NCBI GenBank assembly: GCA_036381435.1
Contig: DASVCW010000021.1
Location: forward strand, 1 to 64,000
From: Fodinibius sp036381435
GTDB taxonomy: Bacteria; Bacteroidota; Rhodothermia; Balneolales; Balneolaceae
DNA length: 64,000 bases
Reading direction: 5' to 3'
Of the stretch, positions 6,613 through 15,853 are shown piece by piece. The stretch's first letter is position 1. Every line of letters begins with the position of its first letter. The position numbers and the translations under genes are program-made. The notes beneath the pieces were generated by a model. That model searched no databases. It was not told the DNA's origin and saw only the letters and a program-made list of their open reading frames with translations.

Positions 6613-9078
6613 CTAAAAATCACATCGCAGTAATCCGCTTGTCTTACCGCTACCAATCGGTGAACCGGGAGGAGGACTTAGCGGTTCGGTAGGCATAAAC
6701 GTATTACCCCCTTCTCTGAATTGTTGTAGCATGCGATAACCGTATAAAAGCGAGGCCATCCGATTTTCATCCGTTGCATTTTTTTCGGCCTCAGTCTTCA
6801 TCCATTCCCGCAATTTCTCCAACTTTAAATTCATCATCGCTCTTACCTGAGAGGAAGCATCTTTATCAGCGGCTAATTGCATCATCTGGTAAAGCACAAC
6901 ATGATTTACGGTATTTTGGATTGCTCCTGCATAACCTTCTTTCATCTCGGCTTTCCATGTTTTACTTAAAACGTTATCTACCATTTCACTGAGATTCAAA
7001 TTATCATCATCTCGCGCTCCAAAATCTACCAGTCGGGCAGCCCGGTTAGCATTAAACAGCATTTCAGCCGTCATATTTGCGGCGGTCTCTGCGGCTCCCA
7101 AAGGATCGAAAGCCGGAGCGGTATGACTGTTAAACAGTTCCCGGGATCCATAGTAACCGATCGGCTGAGGCGGAATAAGTTCTACAATTCTTTCCGGTAT
7201 CCGCAGCACTTCAGGTGATAACGTTTTTAACAGCGCATCCAAAGCTGCTCGTTGCAATGAATCGTCCACAGGCTCTGGTCCCGGCTGACTATCACCCCGA
7301 ACGTTATATGAATAATTCAGTCCGCCGAGGAGCTTCGCCGTGTTTTTAATCTGAAATCGATGATAGAGATAAACAGGCACCAGCGTTTTTTCGAGCGTAG
7401 CCATAGGCGCTCCCACGGGAATGTTAGATTCAGAAAAATTCTGCAAGGCAATTTCTCGGACTTCCAGAATATATTCTAATTGATCTACTGCATTTGAACC
7501 ATTATCCCACAGGTGAGCTTTTGGATGAGCACCGCCATCGGGACGCGCATCATAATCGGAGAGGAATAGTAATCCCTTTTCAATAGTATCTTCAATCAGT
7601 CCGTTCAATGCAGCTTCTTTATTAGATGCATCAGATAAATCTTTATATCCATATACAATAGCGGCTTTATCCCACGCTCCTACACCCATATCGTAGGCGT
7701 TGGTTAAATCGAGGGTATTTTCTCCGGTAATTTTAACATTCGGAACAGGATAATCCATTACCGATGCCCAGTTATTGTAGCTGGCCGCGAAATTGTGAGC
7801 AAGTCCAAGAGTGTGTCCCACTTCGTGGGCTGAAAGCTGACGAAGCCGCCCCAGTGCCATCTGAAGCATTGGGTTATTCTCATCATAGCTCTTTCCTTCT
7901 TTATAGGGTGATAACAGTCCCTCTGCGATCATAAAATCCTGTCGTACCCGCAGCGACCCCAGCGAAATATGGCCCTTTATGATCTCTCCCGTCCGCGGAT
8001 CAACAACCGAAGCACCATACGACCAGCCACGCGTAGATCGATGAACCCAGTTAATCACATTATAGCGAACGTCCATGGGGTGAGCGCTATCGGGAAGCAT
8101 TTCAACCCGAAACGCATTTTTATATCCCGCAGCTTCAAAAGCTTCATTCCACCACCTTGCACCATCCAAAAGTGCGCTTCGAATCGGTTCGGGTGTTCCC
8201 GGATCGAGATAATAGACAATAGGCTCAGCCGGTTCACTCATTTCCGCCTCCGGATTTTTCTTCTTGAGACGGTGCCGGGTAATGAACCGCTTTTCCAGTG
8301 GAGTACCAATGGGTGAGCTATAATCGTGATAACTGATACTGAAATAGCCCGCGCGGGGATCGAAAACTCTGGGTTCATAATTATCATCCGGAAGTTCTAC
8401 AAACGAATGGTGCTGACGAACAGTGATAGCTTCCGGCGTTGGTGTTACTGATCGAACTTGTCGTCCGGGATTATCCCCGGTGAACGTGAGGGTGGCTTCA
8501 AACTCAGTATTTTTAGGGAAATTCATGGTCCCTTTTAAGTAGAGGGCTGATCGGGAATGATCCAATTCGTATGAGCCTTCATCCATTGACTTTAAACGGT
8601 CAATTACATCGTGAGCATCACGGAGCAGAAAATCAGTGGCATCAACCAGTACACGTCCGTCTTCTTCGGCAGCTACTTTAAATCCCCAAAGCACCGACCG
8701 GGCAAAGGCATCCCGAACCGACTGCTTCTCGCGCTGGTTATCAGTGATCGCCCGATAAGAATAATTCGGTTGTATCATCAATACTTTAGGTCCGCGCCGG
8801 TCGAAATAAACAACTCGCTCATCCCCGAGCTGGTTACGGTCCAGTCCAATATCATTGGAGCCAATACCCGCAGTCAGGGAATTAACGTATAAGAACTCTG
8901 TATCAAAACGATCCATTTCGAGCCAAATTTTTCCTTTAGCTTCATCATAGTAATAAGTGAAGAAGCCTTCGTGCTTTTCAAGCCCCTGAGTCTTTTTGCT
9001 GATGGAAGGCAGGTCCTGCGCAAATAACGCTGAACAGAAAAACAGAAGAGAGATACTTAATGCAGCCAATCGTTTCAT
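6613..9078 (-). CDS. secreted zinc-dependent metalloprotease (DUF5117/DUF4953 type)
   Basis: An 821-residue exported protein with signal peptide (LSISLLFFCSALFAQ). The N-terminal half is the DUF5117-like domain (KHEGFFTYYYDEAKGKIWLE, FDTEFLYVNSLTAGIGSNDI). The catalytic domain follows, with the metzincin zinc site HEVGHTLGLAH at about residues 420-430 and a probable Met-turn in SVMDYP some 15 residues later. The C-terminal part is helical. It should cleave peptides or proteins in the periplasm or outside; the substrate is unknown. A paralogue of similar size and layout is at 23164-25584. It is monocistronic, bounded by palindromes on its 3' side. Confidence 0.88.
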   Translation of the reverse strand: MKRLAALSISLLFFCSALFAQDLPSISKKTQGLEKHEGFFTYYYDEAKGKIWLEMDRFDTEFLYVNSLTAGIGSNDIGLDRNQLGDERVVYFDRRGPKVLMIQPNYSYRAITDNQREKQSVRDAFARSVLWGFKVAAEEDGRVLVDATDFLLRDAHDVIDRLKSMDEGSYELDHSRSALYLKGTMNFPKNTEFEATLTFTGDNPGRQVRSVTPTPEAITVRQHHSFVELPDDNYEPRVFDPRAGYFSISYHDYSSPIGTPLEKRFITRHRLKKKNPEAEMSEPAEPIVYYLDPGTPEPIRSALLDGARWWNEAFEAAGYKNAFRVEMLPDSAHPMDVRYNVINWVHRSTRGWSYGASVVDPRTGEIIKGHISLGSLRVRQDFMIAEGLLSPYKEGKSYDENNPMLQMALGRLRQLSAHEVGHTLGLAHNFAASYNNWASVMDYPVPNVKITGENTLDLTNAYDMGVGAWDKAAIVYGYKDLSDASNKEAALNGLIEDTIEKGLLFLSDYDARPDGGAHPKAHLWDNGSNAVDQLEYILEVREIALQNFSESNIPVGAPMATLEKTLVPVYLYHRFQIKNTAKLLGGLNYSYNVRGDSQPGPEPVDDSLQRAALDALLKTLSPEVLRIPERIVELIPPQPIGYYGSRELFNSHTAPAFDPLGAAETAANMTAEMLFNANRAARLVDFGARDDDNLNLSEMVDNVLSKTWKAEMKEGYAGAIQNTVNHVVLYQMMQLAADKDASSQVRAMMNLKLEKLREWMKTEAEKNATDENRMASLLYGYRMLQQFREGGNTFMPTEPLSPPPGSPIGSGKTSGLLRCDF

Positions 9079-9234
9079 AGAAGATATGTTGATTTGAGTT
9101 TGATTGAATCCTAATCAATTAACGGCTTTTAAGCAAAAGAATGGAGCGAATCGACATTTTTTAACATTTTGGTATAGCCACGGATTGCACGGATATAACG
9201 GATTGTGATAGGAGGTCATTTCTGGAAAACAAAA

Positions 9235-9266
9235 AACCCTGACAGGGTTCGGAACCCTGTCAGGGC
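9235..9266. repeat. palindrome ACCCTGACAGGGTTC/GGAACCCTGTCAGGG
   Basis: A strong hairpin of the CCTGACAGGG family lying just past the 3' end of fabI (which reads on the minus strand). Its position is consistent with transcription termination, but the minus strand carries no long T-run after the stem, only a short one. Confidence 0.7.
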
Positions 9267-9302
9267 TTGGATCAAGTTTTTAAACCTTAAGCAGTCTGGC
9301 TA

Positions 9303-10139
9303 CTATTCATCATCCGCATACAGCTTTGCCAGATCGTTAATCATATCTTCATTGATACCGGCCGTGACAAACCCCCCATCATGATAGAGATTTTGCATAG
9401 TCACTTTTCGGGTGAGGTCTGAGAATAAGGTTACACAGTAATCGGCGCATTCATCCGCGGTGGGATTCCCCATCGGCGCTAGTTTTTCGGCAAAGGTATA
9501 CATGCCGTCAAACCCTTTGATGCCGCTTCCTGCCGAGGTTTTGGTAGGTGCTTGCGAAACGGTGTTTACACGAATGCCGCGATCGGCCAGACGGCTTCCG
9601 TAATTCCGGGCAATGCTTTCGAGCAACGCTTTGGCGTCATTCATATCGCTGTATTTGGAGAAAATACGCTGCGCTCCGATGTAGGAAAGCGCCACCACGC
9701 TACCACCGTCATTCAGGATTCCCGCTTCATCGGCATACCGTAAAACTTTATGGAGTGAAACGGCAGAAATATCCAGCGTCTGTTGGTTCCAGTGGTAATT
9801 CAGTTCTTCGTAGCCTTTGTTTTTTCGGACATTAGGCGACATCCCGATGGCATGAAGGATGAAATCAATTTTGCCGTGCTCTTCTTTTACCTTCTGCATC
9901 AGCTCCTGTACTTCATCTTCTTTCGAGACATCGCAGGGGAAAATTTTGGATCCGGTTTGTTCTGCCAGCTCATCCAGTGAACCCAGACGCATGGCTACCG
10001 GCGCATTTGAAAGCGAAAATTCTGCTCCTTCACGCTTACAAGCCAGCGCAATTCGCCAGGCAATGCTCCGGTCATCCAGCGCTCCGAAAATCAGTCCTTT
10101 CTTACCCTTTAATAAACCATATCCTTTTTGGTCTGCCAT
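9303..10139 (-). CDS. fabI: enoyl-[acyl-carrier-protein] reductase (NADH)
   Basis: Reduces trans-2-enoyl-ACP in the last step of each fatty acid elongation cycle. The 278-residue Rossmann protein shows the FabI start GKKGLIFGALDDRSIAWRIA, the conserved DILHAIG-like segment IDFILHAIGMSPN, and the catalytic pair Y-x6-K in KYSDMNDAKALLE, followed by NTVSQAPTKTSAGSGI. I place the start at 10139 (MADQKGYGLLKGK): a longer frame from 10208 adds 23 residues that do not belong to the family. Triclosan-type inhibitors act on this class. It stands alone. Confidence 0.96.
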   Translation of the reverse strand: MADQKGYGLLKGKKGLIFGALDDRSIAWRIALACKREGAEFSLSNAPVAMRLGSLDELAEQTGSKIFPCDVSKEDEVQELMQKVKEEHGKIDFILHAIGMSPNVRKNKGYEELNYHWNQQTLDISAVSLHKVLRYADEAGILNDGGSVVALSYIGAQRIFSKYSDMNDAKALLESIARNYGSRLADRGIRVNTVSQAPTKTSAGSGIKGFDGMYTFAEKLAPMGNPTADECADYCVTLFSDLTRKVTMQNLYHDGGFVTAGINEDMINDLAKLYADDE

Positions 10140-10261
10140 AAAAATATCTTTTGAAATTGCTTTAACGATTGAATGGACGAAAATAACATCTATGAATCTC
10201 GGAAACAATGAATCATTAGAAATTGTATATCTGCTCTTTGGAATGGAAAATTATAATATTT

Positions 10262-10318
10262 CGTATTGCGTAGTGCGTATTCACTCAGGTTGAATTAAAA
10301 TACGCAATATGCATTACG
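10262..10318. repeat. imperfect inverted repeat, TACGCAATACGC type
   Basis: CGTATTGCGTAGTGCGTATT faces AATACGCAATATGCATTACG across about 17 bases, in the gap between the divergent fabI and DUF72 genes. A similar sequence is near 48108-48150, upstream of the small membrane protein genes. Confidence 0.55.
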
Positions 10319-10390
10319 CGTTTTAAATTTTATTCTGACTGATACTTTTTCAAAAGGAAAGCTTTCGATAATCAAAATAGATTTCTTCCC

Positions 10391-11119
10391 ATGTACACCT
10401 TCACCGGTTGCTCCGGATTTCATTATGATGACTGGAAAAGGCTGTTTTATCCCGAAGAACTTTCAAAGAGTGAATGGCTGCCTTATTATGCCGAGCATTT
10501 TAAGACGGTGGAGATCAACAACTCTTTTTACCGTATTCCTAAGAAAAAAACGCTTGAAAAATGGCATGGCCAGACGCCGGGCAATTTCCGGTTTACGATG
10601 AAGGGTAACCGGTACATCACTCATCGGAAAAAGCTGGTGGATGATGAACACATGCGTGAGCGACTCAAGTTTTTTTATGAAGTGATTGAAGTGCTTGAAG
10701 GTAAGCTGGGATGCGTGCTCTGGCAGATACCCGGAAACCTGCACCGCAAGGATGAAAAGCTGGAAAAATTTTGCTCGCGATTGAGCCCCGATTTTAAGAA
10801 TGTGATGGAATTCCGCCATAAATCGTGGTTTGTCGAACCGGTAATGGAAATTCTCAAGAAGCATAACGTAAGCTACTGCATACTTTCCGCGCCGGATAAT
10901 CTGCCCGAGCAATTTATTACTACCAGCGATACTGCTTATGTGCGCTTTCATGGTAAAAAAGAATGGTACCGGTACAATTATTCCGACAAAGAACTCAAAG
11001 AGTGGAGCGACCGAATTAAGGAACTGAAGGCAGAACGAGTTTATCTTTATTTCAATAATGATTATGAAGCGCATGCTGTTTTTAATGGACAGAAAATGCG
11101 GGAATTGCTTGATGAGTGA
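10391..11119 (+). CDS. DUF72 family protein
   Basis: A 242-residue TIM-barrel-like cytoplasmic protein of the DUF72 (YecE) family. The family start TFTGCSGFHYDDWKRLFYPE, EINNSFYRIPKKKTLEKW, NFRFTMKGNRYITHRKKL and the C-terminal AYVRFHGKKEWYRYNYSD plus VYLYFNNDYEAHAVFNGQKM are typical. The biochemical function is not established; a role in nucleic acid or cofactor metabolism has been suggested for relatives, without proof I can cite. It is divergent from fabI. Confidence 0.92.
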   Translation: MYTFTGCSGFHYDDWKRLFYPEELSKSEWLPYYAEHFKTVEINNSFYRIPKKKTLEKWHGQTPGNFRFTMKGNRYITHRKKLVDDEHMRERLKFFYEVIEVLEGKLGCVLWQIPGNLHRKDEKLEKFCSRLSPDFKNVMEFRHKSWFVEPVMEILKKHNVSYCILSAPDNLPEQFITTSDTAYVRFHGKKEWYRYNYSDKELKEWSDRIKELKAERVYLYFNNDYEAHAVFNGQKMRELLDE

Positions 11120-11312
11120 AGGGTTCAGGCAGAGGCGCTAAGCCGAAAAGAAATTTTTCTCCGCGCCTTTGCACCTCTGCGAGACACTCCACAATTTATC
11201 TTTATTTACCCTGTTGATAATAGCGTGCAATGTCCTTATTTTGCGAAACTTTCGCATAGGCATCCCTTCGGGAGTGCCAATACTTAAAAAGGATTTCAAT
11301 TTAGTTTAACTC

Positions 11313-12662
11313 ATGTTTCAAGATCTCTCGTCAAAATTAGATCAGGCTTTTCAGACGCTGAAAGGTGAAGCTAAGATTACCGACGTAAATGTCGCTGAGA
11401 CAGTGAGAGAAATACGTCGTGCCCTGCTCGATGCCGATGTGAATTACGAAGTTGCGAAAAAGTTCACGAACGACATCAAAGATCGTGCAATGGGCGAAGA
11501 TGTATTGACGGCGGTAAATCCGGGCCAACAGTTCACCAAAATTGTACAGGATGAACTGACCCAAGTTCTGGGTCAGGAGCGCGAGGATATTTCCGTTGCA
11601 CACACGCCTCCTACTGTGATTTTGATCGCCGGTCTGCAAGGTTCCGGTAAAACGACTTTTAGTGCCAAGCTTGCCCGTTATCTGAAGAAAGAGAATAACC
11701 GGAATCCTATTTTGGCAGCCGCTGATGTGTATCGTCCGGCCGCCATCAACCAGTTGAAAACGCTTGCGGATAGTATTGATGTACCCGTTTACTCCATCAC
11801 CCAAAAAGATGCTGTTCGTGCGGCCAAGGAAGCCGTTTCGATGGCCAAAAGCCTGGCCCTTGATACAGTAATTATTGATACAGCGGGACGCATGCACGTG
11901 GATGCGGAAATGATGGATGAAGTGGCTGAGATCAAAAAAGCGGTTCAGCCTAATGAAACACTGTTCGTTGTGGATTCCATGACGGGGCAGGATGCCGTAA
12001 ATACGGCCAAAGAATTTAATGAAACCATCAATTATGATGGTGTTGTACTAACCAAGCTTGATGGTGATACCCGCGGCGGGGCGGCTCTGTCAATTAAGAC
12101 GGTGGTCCAAAAGCCAATCAAGTTTGCGAGTACCGGCGAAAAGCTGGATGCCCTTACACCCTTCTATCCCGACAGGATGGCCCAGCGAATTCTGGGTATG
12201 GGTGATGTCGTTTCACTTGTTGAAAAAGCTCAGAGTGAATTTGATGAAAAGGAAGCACAGAAGCTGCAAAAGAAGATAAAGTCAGATCAGTTTGACCTGA
12301 ACGATTTTTACGAGCAGCTTCAGCAAATCAAAAATATGGGCAATTTAACGGATCTGGTGGGTATGATTCCGGGAGCGGGCAAAGCAATGAAAGATGCCGA
12401 TATTGATGAAGATTCATTCAAGCCGATTGAGGCTATCATCTGCTCAATGACGAATGAAGAAAAAAGAAATCCCGGCATTCTGAATGCCAGCCGGCGCCGG
12501 CGAATCGCCAAGGGCTCGGGTACCCGCGTTCGCGATATTAACGATCTCATCAAACAGTTTAATCAGATGAAAAAGATGATGAAGTCATTCTCGGGCATGG
12601 GCAAGATGGGTAAAATGATGAAAGGCATGAAGGGTATGAAAAATTTACCGTTTGGCAGATAG
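11313..12662 (+). CDS. ffh: signal recognition particle protein Ffh
   Basis: The GTPase subunit of the signal recognition particle, which binds signal sequences on nascent inner-membrane proteins and delivers them to FtsY. At 449 residues it has the N domain (1-90), the G domain with P-loop GLQGSGKTT (about 107), ADVYRPAAINQL, the DTAGR motif and TKLDGDTRGGAALS, and a Met-rich M domain at the end (MKKMMKSFSGMGKMGKMMKG). The 4.5S RNA partner is not seen in this window. It precedes the rpsP cluster by about 240 bases containing a palindrome pair, so it may be transcribed separately. Confidence 0.97.
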   Translation: MFQDLSSKLDQAFQTLKGEAKITDVNVAETVREIRRALLDADVNYEVAKKFTNDIKDRAMGEDVLTAVNPGQQFTKIVQDELTQVLGQEREDISVAHTPPTVILIAGLQGSGKTTFSAKLARYLKKENNRNPILAAADVYRPAAINQLKTLADSIDVPVYSITQKDAVRAAKEAVSMAKSLALDTVIIDTAGRMHVDAEMMDEVAEIKKAVQPNETLFVVDSMTGQDAVNTAKEFNETINYDGVVLTKLDGDTRGGAALSIKTVVQKPIKFASTGEKLDALTPFYPDRMAQRILGMGDVVSLVEKAQSEFDEKEAQKLQKKIKSDQFDLNDFYEQLQQIKNMGNLTDLVGMIPGAGKAMKDADIDEDSFKPIEAIICSMTNEEKRNPGILNASRRRRIAKGSGTRVRDINDLIKQFNQMKKMMKSFSGMGKMGKMMKGMKGMKNLPFGR

Positions 12663-12671
12663 GAACCCCGG

Positions 12672-12779
12672 ATGTCATGCTGTCCGTCAGCTGGCGGATC
12701 AGCATCTGTTGCGACTTTCACTTTAAAAGCTGTTAATAATATTTTGTTTACAGATTCTGAAATAAATTCAGGATGACAT
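12672..12779. repeat. paired palindrome, second copy of the GTCATGCTG/GGATGACAT element
   Basis: ATGTCATGCTG and GATCAGCATCTG at the left, with CAGATTCTGAAATAAATTC and AGGATGACAT at the right, have the same arrangement as 2755-2855. The loop sequence of the left hairpin differs. It separates ffh from rpsP. Confidence 0.8.
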
Positions 12780-12901
12780 ATTTTATAATAAGATTTTTGT
12801 GTGGAAATGTTTTAGCCGCATTTTGACACATTTTTAGCGTAAGATTCCGATTTATATTCCTCTATAAATCACAATTAATTTATAAATAAGGAGATAATCC
12901 A

Positions 12902-13816
12902 TTGTTAAGAATTAGATTACAACGCAGAGGCCGGAAAAAGCGGCCCATCCATCACATTGTAGTGGCTGACAGTCGCGCACCCCGTGACGGACGCATTATT
13001 GAAGACCTTGGCCGTTTTAACAACATCGTTGCGAATAACGAGCTTACTTTGAATGAAGAGCGGGCTATTCACTGGTTGAAACAGGGTGCCCAGCCCAGCG
13101 ATACCGTGCGCTCCATTTTTAAGGGACAGGGTATTATGTATAAAATGCACCTGATTCGCTGGGATAAGTCGGAAGAGGAGATTGAAGCAGCTATGCAGGA
13201 GTGGCGCGAGCGCCGCGAGGAGAAAGCTGAAAAGGCTCCTTCCCGTAAGGAACAGCAAAAAGCTTTACTTGAGGCTGAAGAGAAAGAGTTCCAGAAACAA
13301 CTTCAGAAAAAGGCTGAAGAAGCCGCCAAAGAAAAAGCCAAACAGGAAGCGCTGGCTAAAAAAGAGGAAGAAGGCGAAGAAGATCAGGTCGAAGCTAAAG
13401 CCGAAGATGAAGAAGCAACCGAAGCAGAAGCTCCTGAGGCAAAAGCTGATGAATCTGAAGATACAGAACAGGAAACCGAGGCCGTAGAAGAGGAAGCGGC
13501 GGTTGAGGAATCAGCTAAAGAAGAGCCCGCAGAAGCCAAAGAAGAAACTGAAGAGCCTGCTGAAGAAAAGGCTGAGCCTGAGGAAGAAACCAAAGAAGAA
13601 GCTGAAGCTTCCGATGAAGGGGAAGAATCTTCTGAAGAAGAAGCTGAAGAGGAAAAAGCCGAAAAATCAGGCGAAAAAACTTCTGCTGATATGTTGGCGA
13701 AAGAAGCCATTGAACATATTGAAAATACCCCGCTCGAAGAGCTCGAAGGCTTTGTTACAGATGATGAAGATCGTGTAACAGTTCGGCGTGCTTTAGAAGA
13801 GAAAAAGGAAGGATAA
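12902..13816 (+). CDS. rpsP: 30S ribosomal protein S16 with long acidic C-terminal extension
   Basis: Residues 1 to about 90 are a normal S16 (RIRLQRRGRKKRPIHHIVVA, SRAPRDGRIIEDLGRFN, AIHWLKQGAQPSDTV), a primary 16S rRNA-binding protein of the small-subunit body. The remaining 210 or so residues are an Ala/Lys/Glu-rich helix-like stretch turning into an almost pure Glu/Ala/Asp tail, then a short folded-looking end (KEAIEHIENTPLEELEGFVT). Typical S16 is 80-120 residues. The start is TTG, chosen because AAGGAGA stands 8-14 bases before it and the S16 core begins exactly there. First gene of rpsP-rimM-trmD-rplS. The function of the tail is unknown. Confidence 0.93.
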   Translation: MLRIRLQRRGRKKRPIHHIVVADSRAPRDGRIIEDLGRFNNIVANNELTLNEERAIHWLKQGAQPSDTVRSIFKGQGIMYKMHLIRWDKSEEEIEAAMQEWRERREEKAEKAPSRKEQQKALLEAEEKEFQKQLQKKAEEAAKEKAKQEALAKKEEEGEEDQVEAKAEDEEATEAEAPEAKADESEDTEQETEAVEEEAAVEESAKEEPAEAKEETEEPAEEKAEPEEETKEEAEASDEGEESSEEEAEEEKAEKSGEKTSADMLAKEAIEHIENTPLEELEGFVTDDEDRVTVRRALEEKKEG

Positions 13817-13833
13817 TTTCTTAATCAAACGAG

Positions 13834-13868
13834 AAGGTGTAGCACACTTCTGAAGTGTACTACACCTT
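13834..13868. repeat. 35-bp palindrome between rpsP and rimM
   Basis: AAGGTGTAGCACACTTC and GAAGTGTACTACACCTT form a hairpin of 16 pairs with one mismatch. It ends 9 bases before the rimM ATG and so would sit over or next to its ribosome-binding region. The other copy is at 1444-1478. Confidence 0.78.
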
Positions 13869-13877
13869 GCAGCAATT

Positions 13878-14417
13878 ATGCTGGAACCAATTGAAAACCA
13901 GTATAAAAAGATCGGGTATATCGCCCGTTCACACGGGGTTCAGGGCGAGATAGTAATCATCCCTGAAATGGATGCCCCGGCACTTTTTGATTCGCTTGAT
14001 CTGGTTCATTTAGAAAATGCCAGAGGGGATTTAGTCCCCGCCCGTATTGAGTCGGTTCGGGTTCAGGAAAAAAATAACCGGCTTTCGTTCTTTGTAAAAT
14101 TTGAGCACGTGACCGATCGTACTCAGGCTGAAAAGCTGAAACATGCATCCGTTTTTGCCGAGGCCGAAGCGGTGGAAAGCCTGATAGATTCTGATGATAC
14201 TCCGGTTGATTTGACTATTTTTGAAGTACGGGTTGATGATACATTCATCGGTTCCGTCAGGGAAGTGATGGATAATCCGGCTCACCCTATTTTGAAGGTG
14301 ATAACGGACGATCAAAATCAACTGCTTATCCCTTTTGTGGATGAATACGTGGTCGAAGTCAATGAAGATCAACAGATCATACAGTGCCAAAACCTGGATC
14401 AGTTAGCAGATTTATAG
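13878..14417 (+). CDS. rimM: ribosome maturation factor RimM
   Basis: Binds S19 and helps assemble the 30S head. The 179-residue protein has the N-terminal RimM beta-barrel (KKIGYIARSHGVQGEIVIIP) and the C-terminal PRC-barrel (IFEVRVDDTFIGSVREVMD then LLIPFVDEYVVEVNEDQQII). Its stop is immediately followed by the trmD ATG with no spacer, indicating translational coupling. A palindrome lies just before its start, with no good Shine-Dalgarno sequence in view. Confidence 0.95.
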   Translation: MLEPIENQYKKIGYIARSHGVQGEIVIIPEMDAPALFDSLDLVHLENARGDLVPARIESVRVQEKNNRLSFFVKFEHVTDRTQAEKLKHASVFAEAEAVESLIDSDDTPVDLTIFEVRVDDTFIGSVREVMDNPAHPILKVITDDQNQLLIPFVDEYVVEVNEDQQIIQCQNLDQLADL

Positions 14418-15122
14418 ATGATGCGTATTGACATTATATCAGCGGTACCGCAGCTTCTGGAAAGTCCGCTAAGCCACAGCATTGTGGGCAGGGCTCGCGA
14501 AGATGAACTGGTTGAAATTCATATTCACGACTTGCGCGATTATTCGGAAGACAAGCACAAAAAGGTGGATGACTATCCTTATGGGGGTGGTGCTGGCATG
14601 GTGATGACTCCGCAGCCGATTTTCTCCTGCATTAATCATCTGAAAAGCCAGCGGGAGTATGATGAGGTTATCTTCACTGCACCCGACGGCGTTCCGTTTG
14701 AGCAGGAAAGTGCAAACAAACTTTCCATCAAGCAAAACGTGATTTTTTTGTGTGGACATTACAAAGGCGTTGATCAGCGCGTGCGTGATGCATTGATCAC
14801 CAAAGAATTCAGCATTGGTGATTATGTGCTTTCCGGCGGCGAACTGCCCGCTCTCGTAATGGTTGATTCTATAGTACGATTGTTGCCCGGCGCGCTGGGT
14901 GATGCGGAAAGTGCATTAACGGATTCTTTCCAAAATGATTTACTGGAAGGACCCGTTTATACGCGTCCCGCTGAGTTCAAAGGCATGAAAGTACCTGAAG
15001 TGTTGCGGTCAGGTGATCATCAAAAAGTGAGTAAATGGCGGTTCAGGCAATCGCTTGAGCGTACCAAAAAGGTACGTCCCGATTTATTTAAAAATTTCGA
15101 AACGAACAGTAGCAAAGATTAA
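14418..15122 (+). CDS. trmD: tRNA (guanine-N1)-methyltransferase
   Basis: Methylates G37 next to the anticodon of tRNAs reading CNN/CGG codons, using SAM and preventing +1 frameshifts. The 234-residue SPOUT enzyme shows DDYPYGGGAGMVMTPQPIF, the trefoil-knot SAM site FLCGHYKGVDQRVRD and SIGDYVLSGGELPALVMVDS, and the C-terminal PEVLRSGDHQKVSKWR helix region. It starts on the base after the rimM stop and is 2 bases from rplS. Confidence 0.97.
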   Translation: MMRIDIISAVPQLLESPLSHSIVGRAREDELVEIHIHDLRDYSEDKHKKVDDYPYGGGAGMVMTPQPIFSCINHLKSQREYDEVIFTAPDGVPFEQESANKLSIKQNVIFLCGHYKGVDQRVRDALITKEFSIGDYVLSGGELPALVMVDSIVRLLPGALGDAESALTDSFQNDLLEGPVYTRPAEFKGMKVPEVLRSGDHQKVSKWRFRQSLERTKKVRPDLFKNFETNSSKD

Positions 15123-15124
15123 TC

Positions 15125-15559
15125 ATGGATAAGTTAAAATTAGCAGAACAAACTCTCATAAACGACGAATATCCCGAGTTTAAAACCGGAGATACCGTAA
15201 ATGTTCATTATCGTGTACGCGAGGGGGACAAAGAACGAATTCAGCAATATGAAGGACTCGTAATTTCCCGTAAGGGCTCGGGTGCCAATAAGACGTTTAT
15301 GGTACGTAAAATTTCCGCCGGAAATATCGGTGTTGAACGCGTTTTTCCGCTTTATTCACCCTTCATCGCTAAAATTGAGCTAAAAAAACAGGGTGATGTC
15401 CGTCGCTCTAAGCTTTATTATCTGCGTGAACGCCGTGGAAAGGCAGCTCGTATTAAAGAAAAAGGACAGAACCAAAATAACGTTCGCGAGCTAAATCGTC
15501 AGGCTGAAGCAAAAGCAAAAGCTGCACGGGAAGCGAAAGCTGCTGCTGAAGAAGAGTAA
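15125..15559 (+). CDS. rplS: 50S ribosomal protein L19 with basic-Ala C-terminal tail
   Basis: L19 sits at the 30S-50S interface. The first 115 residues are the normal protein (FKTGDTVNVHYRVREGDKER, GVERVFPLYSPFIAKIELKK, YYLRERRGKAARIKEK); about 28 additional residues form a Gln/Ala/Lys/Glu tail (RQAEAKAKAAREAKAAAEEE), a milder version of the extension on S16 in the same operon. The gene closes the operon and is followed by a strong terminator at 15663. Confidence 0.96.
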   Translation: MDKLKLAEQTLINDEYPEFKTGDTVNVHYRVREGDKERIQQYEGLVISRKGSGANKTFMVRKISAGNIGVERVFPLYSPFIAKIELKKQGDVRRSKLYYLRERRGKAARIKEKGQNQNNVRELNRQAEAKAKAAREAKAAAEEE

Positions 15560-15662
15560 GTAATGGAACGCGGATTTAGCGGATCAGGCAGATTTGCGCA
15601 GAATAAGCTGTGTGAAATTGTAAAACGTTTGATCTGTGTTCGATATGAAGAATTATAAATTG

Positions 15663-15694
15663 TCCTGTCCCGAATAGTCGGGATGGGATTTTTT
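15663..15694 (+). terminator. rho-independent terminator of the rpsP-rplS operon
   Basis: TCCTGTCCCGA and TCGGGATGGGA pair over 11 positions (two G-U) around the tetraloop ATAG, followed by TTTTTT. It lies about 100 bases after rplS. Confidence 0.8.
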
Positions 15695-15707
15695 ATATCT
15701 AAGATTT

Positions 15708-15730
15708 GTAGGACGGGCATCCTGCCCGTC
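15708..15730. repeat. GTAGGACGGGCATCCTGCCCGTC palindrome
   Basis: A compact hairpin (GACGGGCA/TGCCCGTC). A second copy with one change is at 28653-28675, and an inverted half is near 28947-28962. Confidence 0.75.
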
Positions 15731-15853
15731 AGTAGTAGACACTAGCAGCCAGCTGCCGCTGCTTACTGCCTGCTGTATGTCCTCCTGCATTTGTTCATCG
15801 CCTAAAAATCCGTTATCATCATTGATATCTTAATTTTATCAAAAAAGACCATC

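Noticed and set aside
9859..10293. 144-codon plus-strand frame opposite the fabI start.
   Set aside because: FabI motifs explain the minus strand; the end of this frame runs through a palindrome.
10463..11074. 203-codon frame on the minus strand opposite the DUF72 gene.
   Set aside because: The DUF72 protein on the plus strand has clear family motifs; the antisense product has none.
11337..11897. 186-codon frame opposite ffh.
   Set aside because: It is antisense to a confirmed conserved GTPase domain and has no recognisable features.
13384..13710. Ser/Ala-rich open frame on the minus strand.
   Set aside because: It is the antisense of the Glu/Ala codons of the S16 tail, an expected artefact of low-complexity DNA.
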